In this document: in pieces, positions 1 through 5,715 of the stretch
Layout of the letters: each line of letters begins with the position of its first letter
Position numbering within the stretch: the stretch's first letter is position 1
NCBI GenBank assembly: GCA_002789275.1
Contig: PFSX01000046.1
Span: 1-17,608 of the forward strand
From: Candidatus Huberarchaeum crystalense
GTDB lineage: Archaea; Huberarchaeota; Huberarchaeia; Huberarchaeales; Huberarchaeaceae
DNA length: 17,608 nt
Reading direction: 5' to 3'
Notes under the pieces: model-generated
What the model saw: the letters and a program-made list of their open reading frames with translations, nothing else
The model's database searches: none
Told to the model about the DNA's origin: nothing
Program-made: the position numbers and the translations under genes

Positions 1-61
1 AATAAAGGAAGAAAAAATAAAGGAAGAAAAAATAAAGGAAGAAAAAATAAAGGAAGAAAAA
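1..61 (+). repeat. 15-bp perfect tandem repeat, four copies
   Basis: Four identical 15-bp units run from the window edge to about base 61, and more copies may lie upstream. The period is a multiple of three, so the unit can expand or contract without shifting the frame of the IKEEK tail it encodes. Confidence 0.85.
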
Positions 62-70
62 ATAAAATAA
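1..70 (+). CDS. C-terminal end of an unidentified protein (partial, 5' end outside the window)
   Basis: Frame 2 reads four perfect copies of the pentapeptide IKEEK, followed by IK and a TAA stop at 68-70. Each copy is an exact 15-bp repeat (AATAAAGGAAGAAAA type). The open frame, the in-phase period and the position just before the GINS gene suggest the highly charged, probably helical tail of an upstream gene. In many archaea the small primase subunit gene precedes GINS, but nothing visible here identifies the protein. It could also be non-coding low-complexity DNA. The tail ends 51 nt before the GINS start, so the two genes could share a transcript. Confidence 0.45.
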   Translation, partial: IKEEKIKEEKIKEEKIKEEKIK

Positions 71-121
71 AAGAATGAAAGAGATATTATTAGTTATAGC
101 CACGCAGAAAATAAATAATTT

Positions 122-595
122 ATGATAACTTTTAAATATATTAGTGAGGCGCGTAGAAAGGAAAAAACAAATAATGATTTAACAGATTTACCCTCAAATT
201 TTTTTAAAGAACTTGAAGAGTTTTTTAATTTTACAGATGATGAAACTATAAAAAAACAAGCGCAACTTTTAGTTAAAGATTTTATGCAATCTCGGATGAT
301 AAAGATTGCCCAGCGCGCAATTTTGTTTGAAAAAGAAGACCTCACAAATCTGCTTGATGAAGAATTTCAACTCTACAGGACCTTAAAAGATATTTTTAAT
401 AACAATATCGAGAAAATTTTTTCCTTGAAAAAAGGCAAACACGCGCTTGTTAAATTCAACAAAGATTGTGATGCGTTTCTCGGAAGCGACTTAAAGCCAT
501 ACGGGCCTTTTAAAAAAGAAGATATTACTACAATTCCAATAGAACAAGCACTCACACTTAAACAACAAAACATTGTTGGTTTTGTGGAAAATTAA
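122..595 (+). CDS. gins51: Archaeal GINS complex subunit, Gins51 (Sld5/Psf1) type
   Basis: Subunit of the GINS complex, which binds MCM helicase and Cdc45/GAN at the replication fork. At 157 residues it is close to normal family length. The N-terminus (ITFKYISEARRKEK) leads into the characteristic LTDLPSNFFKEL segment; a helical A domain follows with the conserved MQSRMIKIAQRAI region (about residues 55-70). The C-terminal small beta B domain carries the typical YGPFKKEDITTIP stretch (about residues 126-140). The A-then-B order marks Gins51 rather than Gins23. ATG 122 is chosen because it gives the family's usual N-terminus. A 16-codon ORF (75-125) overlaps the start by 4 nt and could couple translation, though this is speculative. 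No Shine-Dalgarno is seen. Confidence 0.85.
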   Translation: MITFKYISEARRKEKTNNDLTDLPSNFFKELEEFFNFTDDETIKKQAQLLVKDFMQSRMIKIAQRAILFEKEDLTNLLDEEFQLYRTLKDIFNNNIEKIFSLKKGKHALVKFNKDCDAFLGSDLKPYGPFKKEDITTIPIEQALTLKQQNIVGFVEN

Positions 596-610
596 ATAAA
601 TTAGTTTGGT

Positions 611-705
611 TTATATATCTTTTATCTCACTGCAATCAAAATTATTTAATTTATATATCTTTTATCCCACTACAATCAAAATTATTTAGTTTATATATCT
701 TTTAT
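611..705. repeat. 40-bp tandem repeat with TATA-like core, about 2.4 copies
   Basis: TTATATATCT starts at 611, 651 and 691, an exact 40-bp period. The first two units are near identical (TTTTATCYCACTRCAATCAAAATTATTTAR) and the third is partial. The repeat lies between the 3' ends of the GINS gene (plus) and tRNA-Tyr (minus), so it is downstream of both. The T-rich cores could serve as terminators, or as extra TATA-like elements on either strand. Function unknown. Confidence 0.8.
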
Positions 706-738
706 TAGAGTGAGCAAAGAACACTATATATTAGATAG

Positions 739-810
739 TCCCTTCCCCCAGATTTGAACCGGGAACATCTCGGTCTACAGCCAAGCGCTCTACCGTTGAG
801 CTAGGAAGGG
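739..810 (-). tRNA. tRNA-Tyr (GTA)
   Basis: The minus strand folds into a full cloverleaf: acceptor CCCTTCC/GGAAGGG (7 bp), D stem GCTC/GAGC, anticodon stem CTTGG/CCGAG with loop CTGTAGA (anticodon GTA), T stem CCCGG/CTGGG with loop TTCAAAT, and discriminator A73. The C1-G72 first pair is the archaeal/eukaryotic tyrosine identity element. CCA is not encoded. It lies 54 nt downstream of the cysteine-rich gene on the same strand and may be co-transcribed with it. Confidence 0.96.
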
Positions 811-864
811 ATAATATTTTTAGATTATTTTTATACTGCTCTTTTTAGTTCAAGAAGATTCACT

Positions 865-1554
865 TTAAGTACAAGCACACATATTTTCCATGTTGCTTGT
901 AGATTGTTTTAACAAACAAGATGTTGATATTAAGTATTTTCCATTTTCACTTTTCATTTCGCCAAGTTGCATAACATTTATTTTGTTTTTGCTTACATAT
1001 ATTGCATAACTGTTATTAAAATCTAACACGTTTGCTTTATTATTTAATATAATTGTTATGTTTGTATCATCACTGCCAACAACACCAAAACTCAAAATAT
1101 TTAGTTTATCTGTATTTTCATTATTTTTTGTAATTATTTGTTTGTTATTTTTATTATCAGTTTTAGCAGATAATATAATACTAACACTATACAAATCATC
1201 TTTTTTGCAAGCGTATTTTTTTAAATTTTGCCAACTCGCACAACTTGGTTTTTGGGCTTTTCCTTTTTGCTTACAATATTTTTCACAAAGTATACCACAA
1301 GTTTTAGCCAACTCAATACCATTGCACTGCTCGAATGCTGCCCCCCCACCTGTTGCTGCGCACAACTCAATTTTAGAAATACATTGATAATTTATAACAG
1401 CATCGCTAACATGTGGTATTGTTTCCTCTTCATCTTGATATAAAACCCATTTTGTTTTTCCTCCTGCTTGTGTGAAAAACATAAAAGTCAAATATATAAT
1501 TACTACTAATGCTAAAACACCTATTAATAGTTTAACAATCTTTTCATATTGCAT
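865..1554 (-). CDS. Cysteine-rich, single-pass membrane-anchored protein (unknown function)
   Basis: I do not recognise this 229-residue protein. One hydrophobic segment near the N-terminus (about residues 8-28, KLLIGVLALVVIIYLTF) is followed by a long outside domain with 11 cysteines. The first four are spaced C-x6-C-x11-C-x8-C, and three more close the C-terminus (TSC and MCAC). This layout suggests a disulfide-stabilised extracytoplasmic protein held by an uncleaved anchor or a pilin-like N-terminus. Its ATG overlaps the TAA of the upstream gene (TAATG at 1552-1556), so translation is coupled to it. A GGG GGG glycine pair forms a 7-nt G tract (1341-1347). The spacing is shared with the proteins at 1554-2300 and 4159-4503, suggesting one family. 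Confidence 0.75.
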   Translation of the reverse strand: MQYEKIVKLLIGVLALVVIIYLTFMFFTQAGGKTKWVLYQDEEETIPHVSDAVINYQCISKIELCAATGGGAAFEQCNGIELAKTCGILCEKYCKQKGKAQKPSCASWQNLKKYACKKDDLYSVSIILSAKTDNKNNKQIITKNNENTDKLNILSFGVVGSDDTNITIILNNKANVLDFNNSYAIYVSKNKINVMQLGEMKSENGKYLISTSCLLKQSTSNMENMCACT

Positions 1555-2300
1555 TAATTATTGCCTCCGCATTTTTCAGTGTTGAAAACAAGAGGAACAG
1601 GAACTTTTATTTCACAAAATTTACCCGTTTCTGAACCACATTTATCAACAGAATAAAAATAATAACAAATCTTTGGAATACTGCCGCTACATACCGCATT
1701 ATCCATATTATTTGGAACTTTGTCAACCCCACATATTACTTTTGGTGATGCAAAAGACAAATTAACATTAAAACAATGGTTTTTTTCTATAGCTACAACA
1801 CAATATGGTATATTTTGCTTTGCTTGAAAACTAATACCTGAGAATCCTGCGTATTGAATTGATTGTTGTTGTGTTGATTCGCTGTTTAGAATTTTATCGA
1901 GAACAGTCCCAGCATTATCTACACACTGCCCTTCAACCAAATAAACATCTACCAAAGTAGAAAATTTTGTGCAAATAGCGCGCGCACCATTCATTGCCTT
2001 TCTATGCTCTGCTTCATTTGTATTTATAATTCCGGCATTAATATTTATAAAATATCTTTCTTTAAGTCGTTTTAGTGTTTCATTGCACGCGAGGCTATAT
2101 TCTGAGTTTATACCGCAGTTTTTTGTAAACTCTGCACACTTTATTTCACGAACAAACGGGCTTTCATAATTATTAATGTCATTAGCATTATCTTGCATAG
2201 TTTTAGGAGTTAAGTAAGACACTATGAAAAAAGCAAGCAATATAAAAACAACAAGAATTATTATTATTTTATGCATTTCATTAGTTGTAATCTCTGTCAT
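1554..2300 (-). CDS. Cysteine-rich, single-pass membrane-anchored protein, partner of the next gene
   Basis: Unrecognised protein of about 248 residues. A strongly hydrophobic segment (HKIIIILVVFILLAFFIVSYL) close to the N-terminus is followed by an outside domain with 13 cysteines, including C-x6-C-x9-C directly after the anchor. It ends in the TAATG overlap with the following gene, so the two products are probably made together and may act together. The open frame extends to a TTG at 2321; ATG 2300 is preferred and ATG 2276 is also possible, placing the anchor at the extreme N-terminus. A TATATAA-like tract sits at about 2310-2317. The downstream end of the methionine aminopeptidase gene is about 56 nt upstream, so read-through from it is possible. 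Confidence 0.72.
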   Translation of the reverse strand: MTEITTNEMHKIIIILVVFILLAFFIVSYLTPKTMQDNANDINNYESPFVREIKCAEFTKNCGINSEYSLACNETLKRLKERYFININAGIINTNEAEHRKAMNGARAICTKFSTLVDVYLVEGQCVDNAGTVLDKILNSESTQQQSIQYAGFSGISFQAKQNIPYCVVAIEKNHCFNVNLSFASPKVICGVDKVPNNMDNAVCSGSIPKICYYFYSVDKCGSETGKFCEIKVPVPLVFNTEKCGGNN

Positions 2301-2356
2301 ATGTTTTTTTATATAAAACAAATGATATTTCTTACATTTTTACATAAATAAATAGA

Positions 2357-3256
2357 TTAACTTGTAGTTATTATGATTTTACCATCGCCTAAAACCAAAA
2401 TAGTATCTTCAAATTGTGAAACAACTGCATTGGTTTTTTCTTTGAGGCCCGGGTACTCATAAAGCACGCCGTCTTTTTTCAATGATTCAATAAATAATTG
2501 CGCATTTGGGTATTTTTTTAAAATATTTCGCTTAGAAAACTCAAAAAGTCCAAAATTATCAATAACATACTTCAAAATAGTGCGGCTGGTTTCTAACCTT
2601 GGTTTTGCTTCTGGCTTTAAGACCTTCATAATCCCCCCCCCTGCGCTACTAACAACCAATCCACAACCAGTAGTAGCAAACGGCTCTATTGCATATGCTT
2701 CTCCTTTTTGAAATTTTGCTTGGTTGTTTGTTTCGCAATTAGGAACACTTACTCCCGCATGGATATTGTATGGTTTAATTTGATGGCCAGCTAGATTAGT
2801 TATTGGCATAAATCCCCCACCCTTCATTGTTTGCTCGACAATTTTTCCAAGATCACCAAGAGGTTTGTCCTTTTTAATTGCTTCGATTGCTTTTTTCAAG
2901 GCAAGCTTGTTTGTTTGTAAAAGATTTTTATTGTCACCAAAATCAAAAGTAGTAGCTGTATCTGCAATATATCCATTTATATGCACACCAAGATCTATTT
3001 TTACAACATCTCCTTTTTTAAAAAGATAAGGGTTTTGAATACTCGGTGTTTTGTGTGCAGCAATTTCATTTACGCAAACTGAAACAGGAAATGCCAAACC
3101 CCCCCGCTCGCCTGTTTTGCTCAGGATAAATTCTTCGAGTTTTTCTGCAACATCCAAATCACTGGCTCCTATTTTAACAATTTCTGCAGCAAGATTTTTT
3201 GCTTCTTTTGCAATGTTCCCTGCTTCTTTGTATTTTTCAATTTCTTCTGATTCCAT
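2357..3256 (-). CDS. map: Methionine aminopeptidase, type II
   Basis: Removes the initiator methionine from nascent proteins in the cytoplasm. The protein is 299 residues, typical for archaeal MetAP. All five dinuclear-metal ligands are visible: D88 (KIDLG), D99 (IADTA), H158 (AGHQI), E191 (AIEPF) and E283 (QFEDT). H68 (AAHKTP) and H166 (NIHAG) match the substrate-side histidines. The helical insert at about 225-270 is characteristic of type II. ATG 3256 is chosen because the protein then begins MESEEIEKYKEAG as in homologues. The frame stays open to 3589, but that extra 111-residue stretch is antisense to the histone gene. The gene diverges from the histone across 43 bp. A 9-nt G run (2633-2641) encodes Gly-Gly-Gly and is a slippage-prone site. 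Confidence 0.95.
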   Translation of the reverse strand: MESEEIEKYKEAGNIAKEAKNLAAEIVKIGASDLDVAEKLEEFILSKTGERGGLAFPVSVCVNEIAAHKTPSIQNPYLFKKGDVVKIDLGVHINGYIADTATTFDFGDNKNLLQTNKLALKKAIEAIKKDKPLGDLGKIVEQTMKGGGFMPITNLAGHQIKPYNIHAGVSVPNCETNNQAKFQKGEAYAIEPFATTGCGLVVSSAGGGIMKVLKPEAKPRLETSRTILKYVIDNFGLFEFSKRNILKKYPNAQLFIESLKKDGVLYEYPGLKEKTNAVVSQFEDTILVLGDGKIIITTS

Positions 3257-3299
3257 ATTATTTTTTGTCCTAAAAATATGCAAATAATATAAATATATT
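3257..3299. promoter_or_regulatory. Divergent promoter between map and histone
   Basis: Only 43 bp separate the two ATGs, and the spacer is almost entirely A/T (for example AATATAAATATATT before the histone, GCATATTTTTAGG before map). Both transcripts must start here or inside the opposite gene. Short or absent leaders are therefore likely. Confidence 0.55.
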
Positions 3300-3575
3300 A
3301 TGGCAATCAAAAAGCTAAAAAAAGAAACTGTGCAAACTGAAAAAAAACAAACAACTCCAAAAAAGGAAAGAAAAAATCTAATTATTCCAGAATCAGTAGC
3401 TATAAGATTGTTTAAAGTTGCTGGTGCTCCAAGAGTTTCAAAAGAGGCGCGCGACGCATTACTTAATTTAATTGCAAAGTACGGCAGAGATGTCGCAGAA
3501 AGAGCTGTAAAATTTAGCAAGCATGCAAAAAGACAAACAATTACTAGTGAAGATATTAGATTGGCTTTAGAATAA
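3300..3575 (+). CDS. Archaeal histone with an N-terminal lysine-rich tail
   Basis: DNA-wrapping chromatin protein with the histone fold at about residues 28-91. Family positions are clear: the PESVAIRLFKVAGAPRVSKEA first helix and loop, the GRDVAERAVKFSKHA central helix, and the final RQTITSEDIRLAL with the R78/T80...D85 clamp. Residues 1-27 form an extra, very basic and polar tail (MAIKKLKKETVQTEKKQTTP onward) that minimal archaeal histones such as HMfB (about 69 residues) lack. ATG 3300 is directly preceded by the shared AT-rich promoter. The next in-frame ATG does not occur before the fold, so the tail appears to be a genuine part of the protein unless a non-ATG start is used. Confidence 0.93.
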   Translation: MAIKKLKKETVQTEKKQTTPKKERKNLIIPESVAIRLFKVAGAPRVSKEARDALLNLIAKYGRDVAERAVKFSKHAKRQTITSEDIRLALE

Positions 3576-3661
3576 ACTTTTGATTTCAAAAATACCTAAA
3601 ACCAAAAATTTAAAGTATTATTTTTACAATATTCCTAACTACCACACCACAATATTTTTGC

Positions 3662-4195
3662 TTATTTCTTCATAATTTCTTTATCAACTTTTTCGCTTTC
3701 TTTTTCCTTTAATTCTCGCAGTGTTTCTACTTTTGTTTCAGCAGCAGGTGTCACTTCTTGTTTTGTCTTTTCGCTTTCTTCGCTTTTCTTTTCTTCAATT
3801 CCTGCTTTTTTCTTCATCTGCTCCAACATTCCTGCAAACCCCTTTTCATGCGGCTTTTTTCCTCCCAATGTCTTTTTTTCAATTATTTTTTGCTTAATCT
3901 CAACTCCTTCGAGCTCAGTATAATATATACCTTTGGTTTTTTTAGCAGAAATTTTTAAAGAGTGTGGTGGTCTTTCGCGCCCCCTTGCAAAAACAGCTTT
4001 ATTTATTGACTCGCCAACAACTATTTTGGAAATTTCGACGACACTACCAAGATTTTTGCTTATTTGTTTTTTTATTATGTTTATTGCTGCATTAGCGCGG
4101 TCTCTCCGCGGTCTCTCTTTAACTCTTATAGGAAGAGTCATTGTTTTTATTTCGTCATCTACAATGTTTGGTTTTGGTTTTGTTTTGTTGTCCAT
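3662..4195 (-). CDS. rpl31e: Ribosomal protein L31e with long charged C-terminal extension
   Basis: Large-subunit protein near the peptide exit tunnel. The L31e core spans about residues 18-105: TLPIRVKERPRRDRANAAINIIKKQI, then SINKAVFARGRERPPHSLKISA, the family's strongest signature. Usual archaeal L31e is about 80-95 residues; this one is 177, with a 70-residue tail (about 106-177) rich in Lys and Glu and predicted helical or disordered. The ATG at 4195 gives a short N-terminal lead before the core. A TATA-like TTTTATAATA lies 26-35 nt upstream (4221-4230), giving a nearly leaderless transcript. It is convergent with the histone gene. Confidence 0.9.
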   Translation of the reverse strand: MDNKTKPKPNIVDDEIKTMTLPIRVKERPRRDRANAAINIIKKQISKNLGSVVEISKIVVGESINKAVFARGRERPPHSLKISAKKTKGIYYTELEGVEIKQKIIEKKTLGGKKPHEKGFAGMLEQMKKKAGIEEKKSEESEKTKQEVTPAAETKVETLRELKEKESEKVDKEIMKK

Positions 4196-4503
4196 ACTTT
4201 TTTTGTAAAGGTTTTTGCTCTATTATAAAAACAATAGGGTGCGTAAGAAACTTTCGCTGCAAAGTGAACCAAGTTCTGCCCATTCGTATAGTGTGTAGAT
4301 GTAATGTCTCGCAAAGAAACAGAAAATACCTGATTTGCGCAAGCTGTGATATTAATTGAGCGCGCACATTTTGGATGAAATTTCTTTGCCTCTTGAATGC
4401 AAGATATAATATCGCTAACACAGCTTTGGCTGTAGATAAATGTTTCTGCTTCTGTTGGTTTTAACCAAGAAGAAAGTATAAGGCAGGCTAATGCGCGCCC
4501 CAA
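4159..4503 (-). CDS. Small cysteine-rich ORF, possible third member of the cysteine-rich family, possibly 5'-truncated
   Basis: A 114-residue open frame starting at TTG 4503; no ATG occurs between this point and the upstream in-frame TAA near 4532. It begins with a short hydrophobic run (ALACLILSSWL) and then shows C-x6-C-x10-C-x8-C (SQSCVSDIISC, ...KC, ...AC), followed by FSVSLRD. This matches the spacing C-x6-C-x11-C-x8-C plus YSVSIIL in the protein at 865-1554. That match is the main reason to treat it as coding. The hydrophobic segment is shorter than in the other two, so the true 5' end may have been lost or a non-ATG start is used. TTATAAA lies about 28 nt before the TTG. It overlaps L31e by 37 nt in another frame. 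The alternative is a chance ORF. Confidence 0.5.
   Translation of the reverse strand: MGRALACLILSSWLKPTEAETFIYSQSCVSDIISCIQEAKKFHPKCARSINITACANQVFSVSLRDITSTHYTNGQNLVHFAAKVSYAPYCFYNRAKTFTKKVWTTKQNQNQTL
4221..4230 (-). promoter_or_regulatory. TATA-like element for L31e
   Basis: The minus strand reads TTTTATAATA 26-35 nt before the L31e ATG, the normal archaeal TATA-to-start distance for a short-leader mRNA. It lies inside the overlapping cysteine-rich ORF. Confidence 0.4.
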
Positions 4504-4522
4504 ACAAACCCGACAAAAATAT

Positions 4523-5254
4523 ATGATTTATAATTGTTTTAGTAAAGAAAATATTTATGAAATATCTAAAACTAATGGGAATAGTCAGGATATGACTAAT
4601 TTTGTTCTTACAAAAACAGACGGACGTAAAGTTAATTTTGTTTCTTTTTGGGATATTGTTGTTTCAAAAGTTGTAGAATCTTATTTAAGCAAAAAAAAAG
4701 AAGACACTTATAATATAGATGTATTTAATGCTGATTTTAGTATTGAACAAGAAAACAACAAATCAGGAAGAATTGAGATAGAAGTTAAAAATAGCAAGGA
4801 TAAGCAATACATTATCAACCTAAATCAATTGTTTACATATATTGATCTTTGTAAGATGCAAGATAAAAAAATATTTTATTTATTTTTAAATATAAATAGG
4901 AAAGATCTTTCTTTGAAATATTTTAAATATGCTCAACATATTGAAAAAGAAGGAAATACTATTATTTTTAATAAAAAATCTTTTGATATTGGTAATTTTT
5001 TTGAAATGGTTGGTAGGTATACAGAAAATCAAAGAGAACATATTTTAGCATCACCTTTTTATAGCCCCTTTTCTGTGTATAAGATGCTATACTGCCAACA
5101 AACTAAACAGAATAATGCATCTTTTTATAAAAAACTAAGAATATTACCCTTTAAATATCGAGTTCTTAATAATCTCCAATTCCCCCCCCACCCCATTTGT
5201 CCTTTTAGTAACTTACTTGATAATTTTATAATGGGTGGATTAAGACATATATAG
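4523..5254 (+). CDS. Hypothetical protein, possible PD-(D/E)XK nuclease fold
   Basis: No confident family assignment for this 243-residue protein. Residues 66-89 look like a PD-(D/E)XK core: a strand ending in D71 (VFNADFSIE), then E87-V-K89 on the next strand (RIEIEVKNSKD). They are followed by a helix (INLNQLFTYIDLCKMQ) and a hydrophobic strand (KKIFYLFLNIN), as in restriction-endonuclease-like folds. An upstream helix carries E52 (KVVESYLSKK). No methyltransferase or recognition-subunit gene is adjacent. The C-terminal third (about 165-243) has no recognised feature and contains PPHP. ATG 4523 gives the longest frame; ATG 4592 (MTNFVLTKTDG) is an alternative and would leave the core intact. 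It is divergent from the small cysteine-rich ORF, with only 19 nt between starts. Confidence 0.6.
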   Translation: MIYNCFSKENIYEISKTNGNSQDMTNFVLTKTDGRKVNFVSFWDIVVSKVVESYLSKKKEDTYNIDVFNADFSIEQENNKSGRIEIEVKNSKDKQYIINLNQLFTYIDLCKMQDKKIFYLFLNINRKDLSLKYFKYAQHIEKEGNTIIFNKKSFDIGNFFEMVGRYTENQREHILASPFYSPFSVYKMLYCQQTKQNNASFYKKLRILPFKYRVLNNLQFPPHPICPFSNLLDNFIMGGLRHI

Positions 5255-5285
5255 CTTTTTTGTTTTAAGATTTCTGTATTTTTTC

Positions 5286-5293
5286 TATATAAA
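5286..5293 (+). promoter_or_regulatory. TATA-like element upstream of the OB-fold gene
   Basis: TATATAAA ends 11 nt before the ATG at 5305. This is closer than the usual 25-30 nt for a TATA box, so either the element serves another role or initiation falls just inside the annotated start. Confidence 0.35.
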
Positions 5294-5304
5294 CTAAAAA
5301 TTAT

Positions 5305-5715
5305 ATGAACCAAAACAACAATTATATAAAAATATTTTTTGTTTTAAGCATTATTGGCTTAATCCTTGTTTTGTTTGTTTATTTGACATTTGCACCTAAG
5401 AAAATTGCAGTTGCAGACATATCTGTTGATATGTTAAATTATGTTGTTGCAGTTGAAGGAGTTGCAACAAAGATTGTCAAAAGCAAATTTAATCGCGAGT
5501 TTCACGACAACACATTTTGTCTTTGCATGCGAAACGAGACGCGCGCCCACTTTACTTTAACTGATGAAAATAGCGAGATTGTTGTTTATTTGCGTAATTC
5601 TGATTTATATGTTCCTTCATCTGGTGAAAAAGTAAATGTTGTTGGTATAGTAAATTATTGGTATGGGGTTGTGCTTTTTGCAGAGAGAGTTGAGAAAGTA
5701 AAAAACAATGCTTGA
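5305..5715 (+). CDS. Membrane-anchored OB-fold protein
   Basis: 136 residues. An N-terminal transmembrane helix (about 8-29, YIKIFFVLSIIGLILVLFVYL) is followed by a compact beta-rich domain that reads as an OB fold of the tRNA_anti type: VVAVEGVATKIVKSK, then HFTLTDENSEIVVYLRN, then GEKVNVVGIVNYWYGVVLFAERVEKV. A CxC pair (FCLC) lies in the first loop. It is unknown whether it binds nucleic acid; the anchor suggests the domain may lie outside the membrane face. The gene overlaps the next start by 8 nt (ATG 5708 before TGA 5713-5715), so the two are translationally coupled. Small OB-fold proteins beside TctA-like membrane proteins are, from memory, a recurrent archaeal pairing. The fold call is by pattern only. 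Confidence 0.68.
   Translation: MNQNNNYIKIFFVLSIIGLILVLFVYLTFAPKKIAVADISVDMLNYVVAVEGVATKIVKSKFNREFHDNTFCLCMRNETRAHFTLTDENSEIVVYLRNSDLYVPSSGEKVNVVGIVNYWYGVVLFAERVEKVKNNA

Noticed and set aside
75..125. 16-codon ORF ending across the GINS start
   Set aside because: Too short to support as a gene; it could be a coupling leader but nothing else indicates it.
3257..3589. 111-residue hydrophobic N-terminal extension of the methionine aminopeptidase
   Set aside because: It is the antisense of the histone gene; the aminopeptidase family starts at MESEEIEKYKEAG (ATG 3256).
4155..4421. 88-codon minus-strand ORF overlapping the small cysteine-rich ORF in another frame
   Set aside because: It has no family pattern, whereas the other frame carries the shared cysteine spacing.
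4523..5254. Absence of GCGC as evidence that the nuclease-like gene was transferred
   Set aside because: GCGC is common in the window but clustered; gaps of 1.1-1.4 kb also occur across native genes (for example 10430-11880), so a 0.7-kb gap means little. The 1.9-kb gap at 15.7-17.6 kb is only weakly suggestive.
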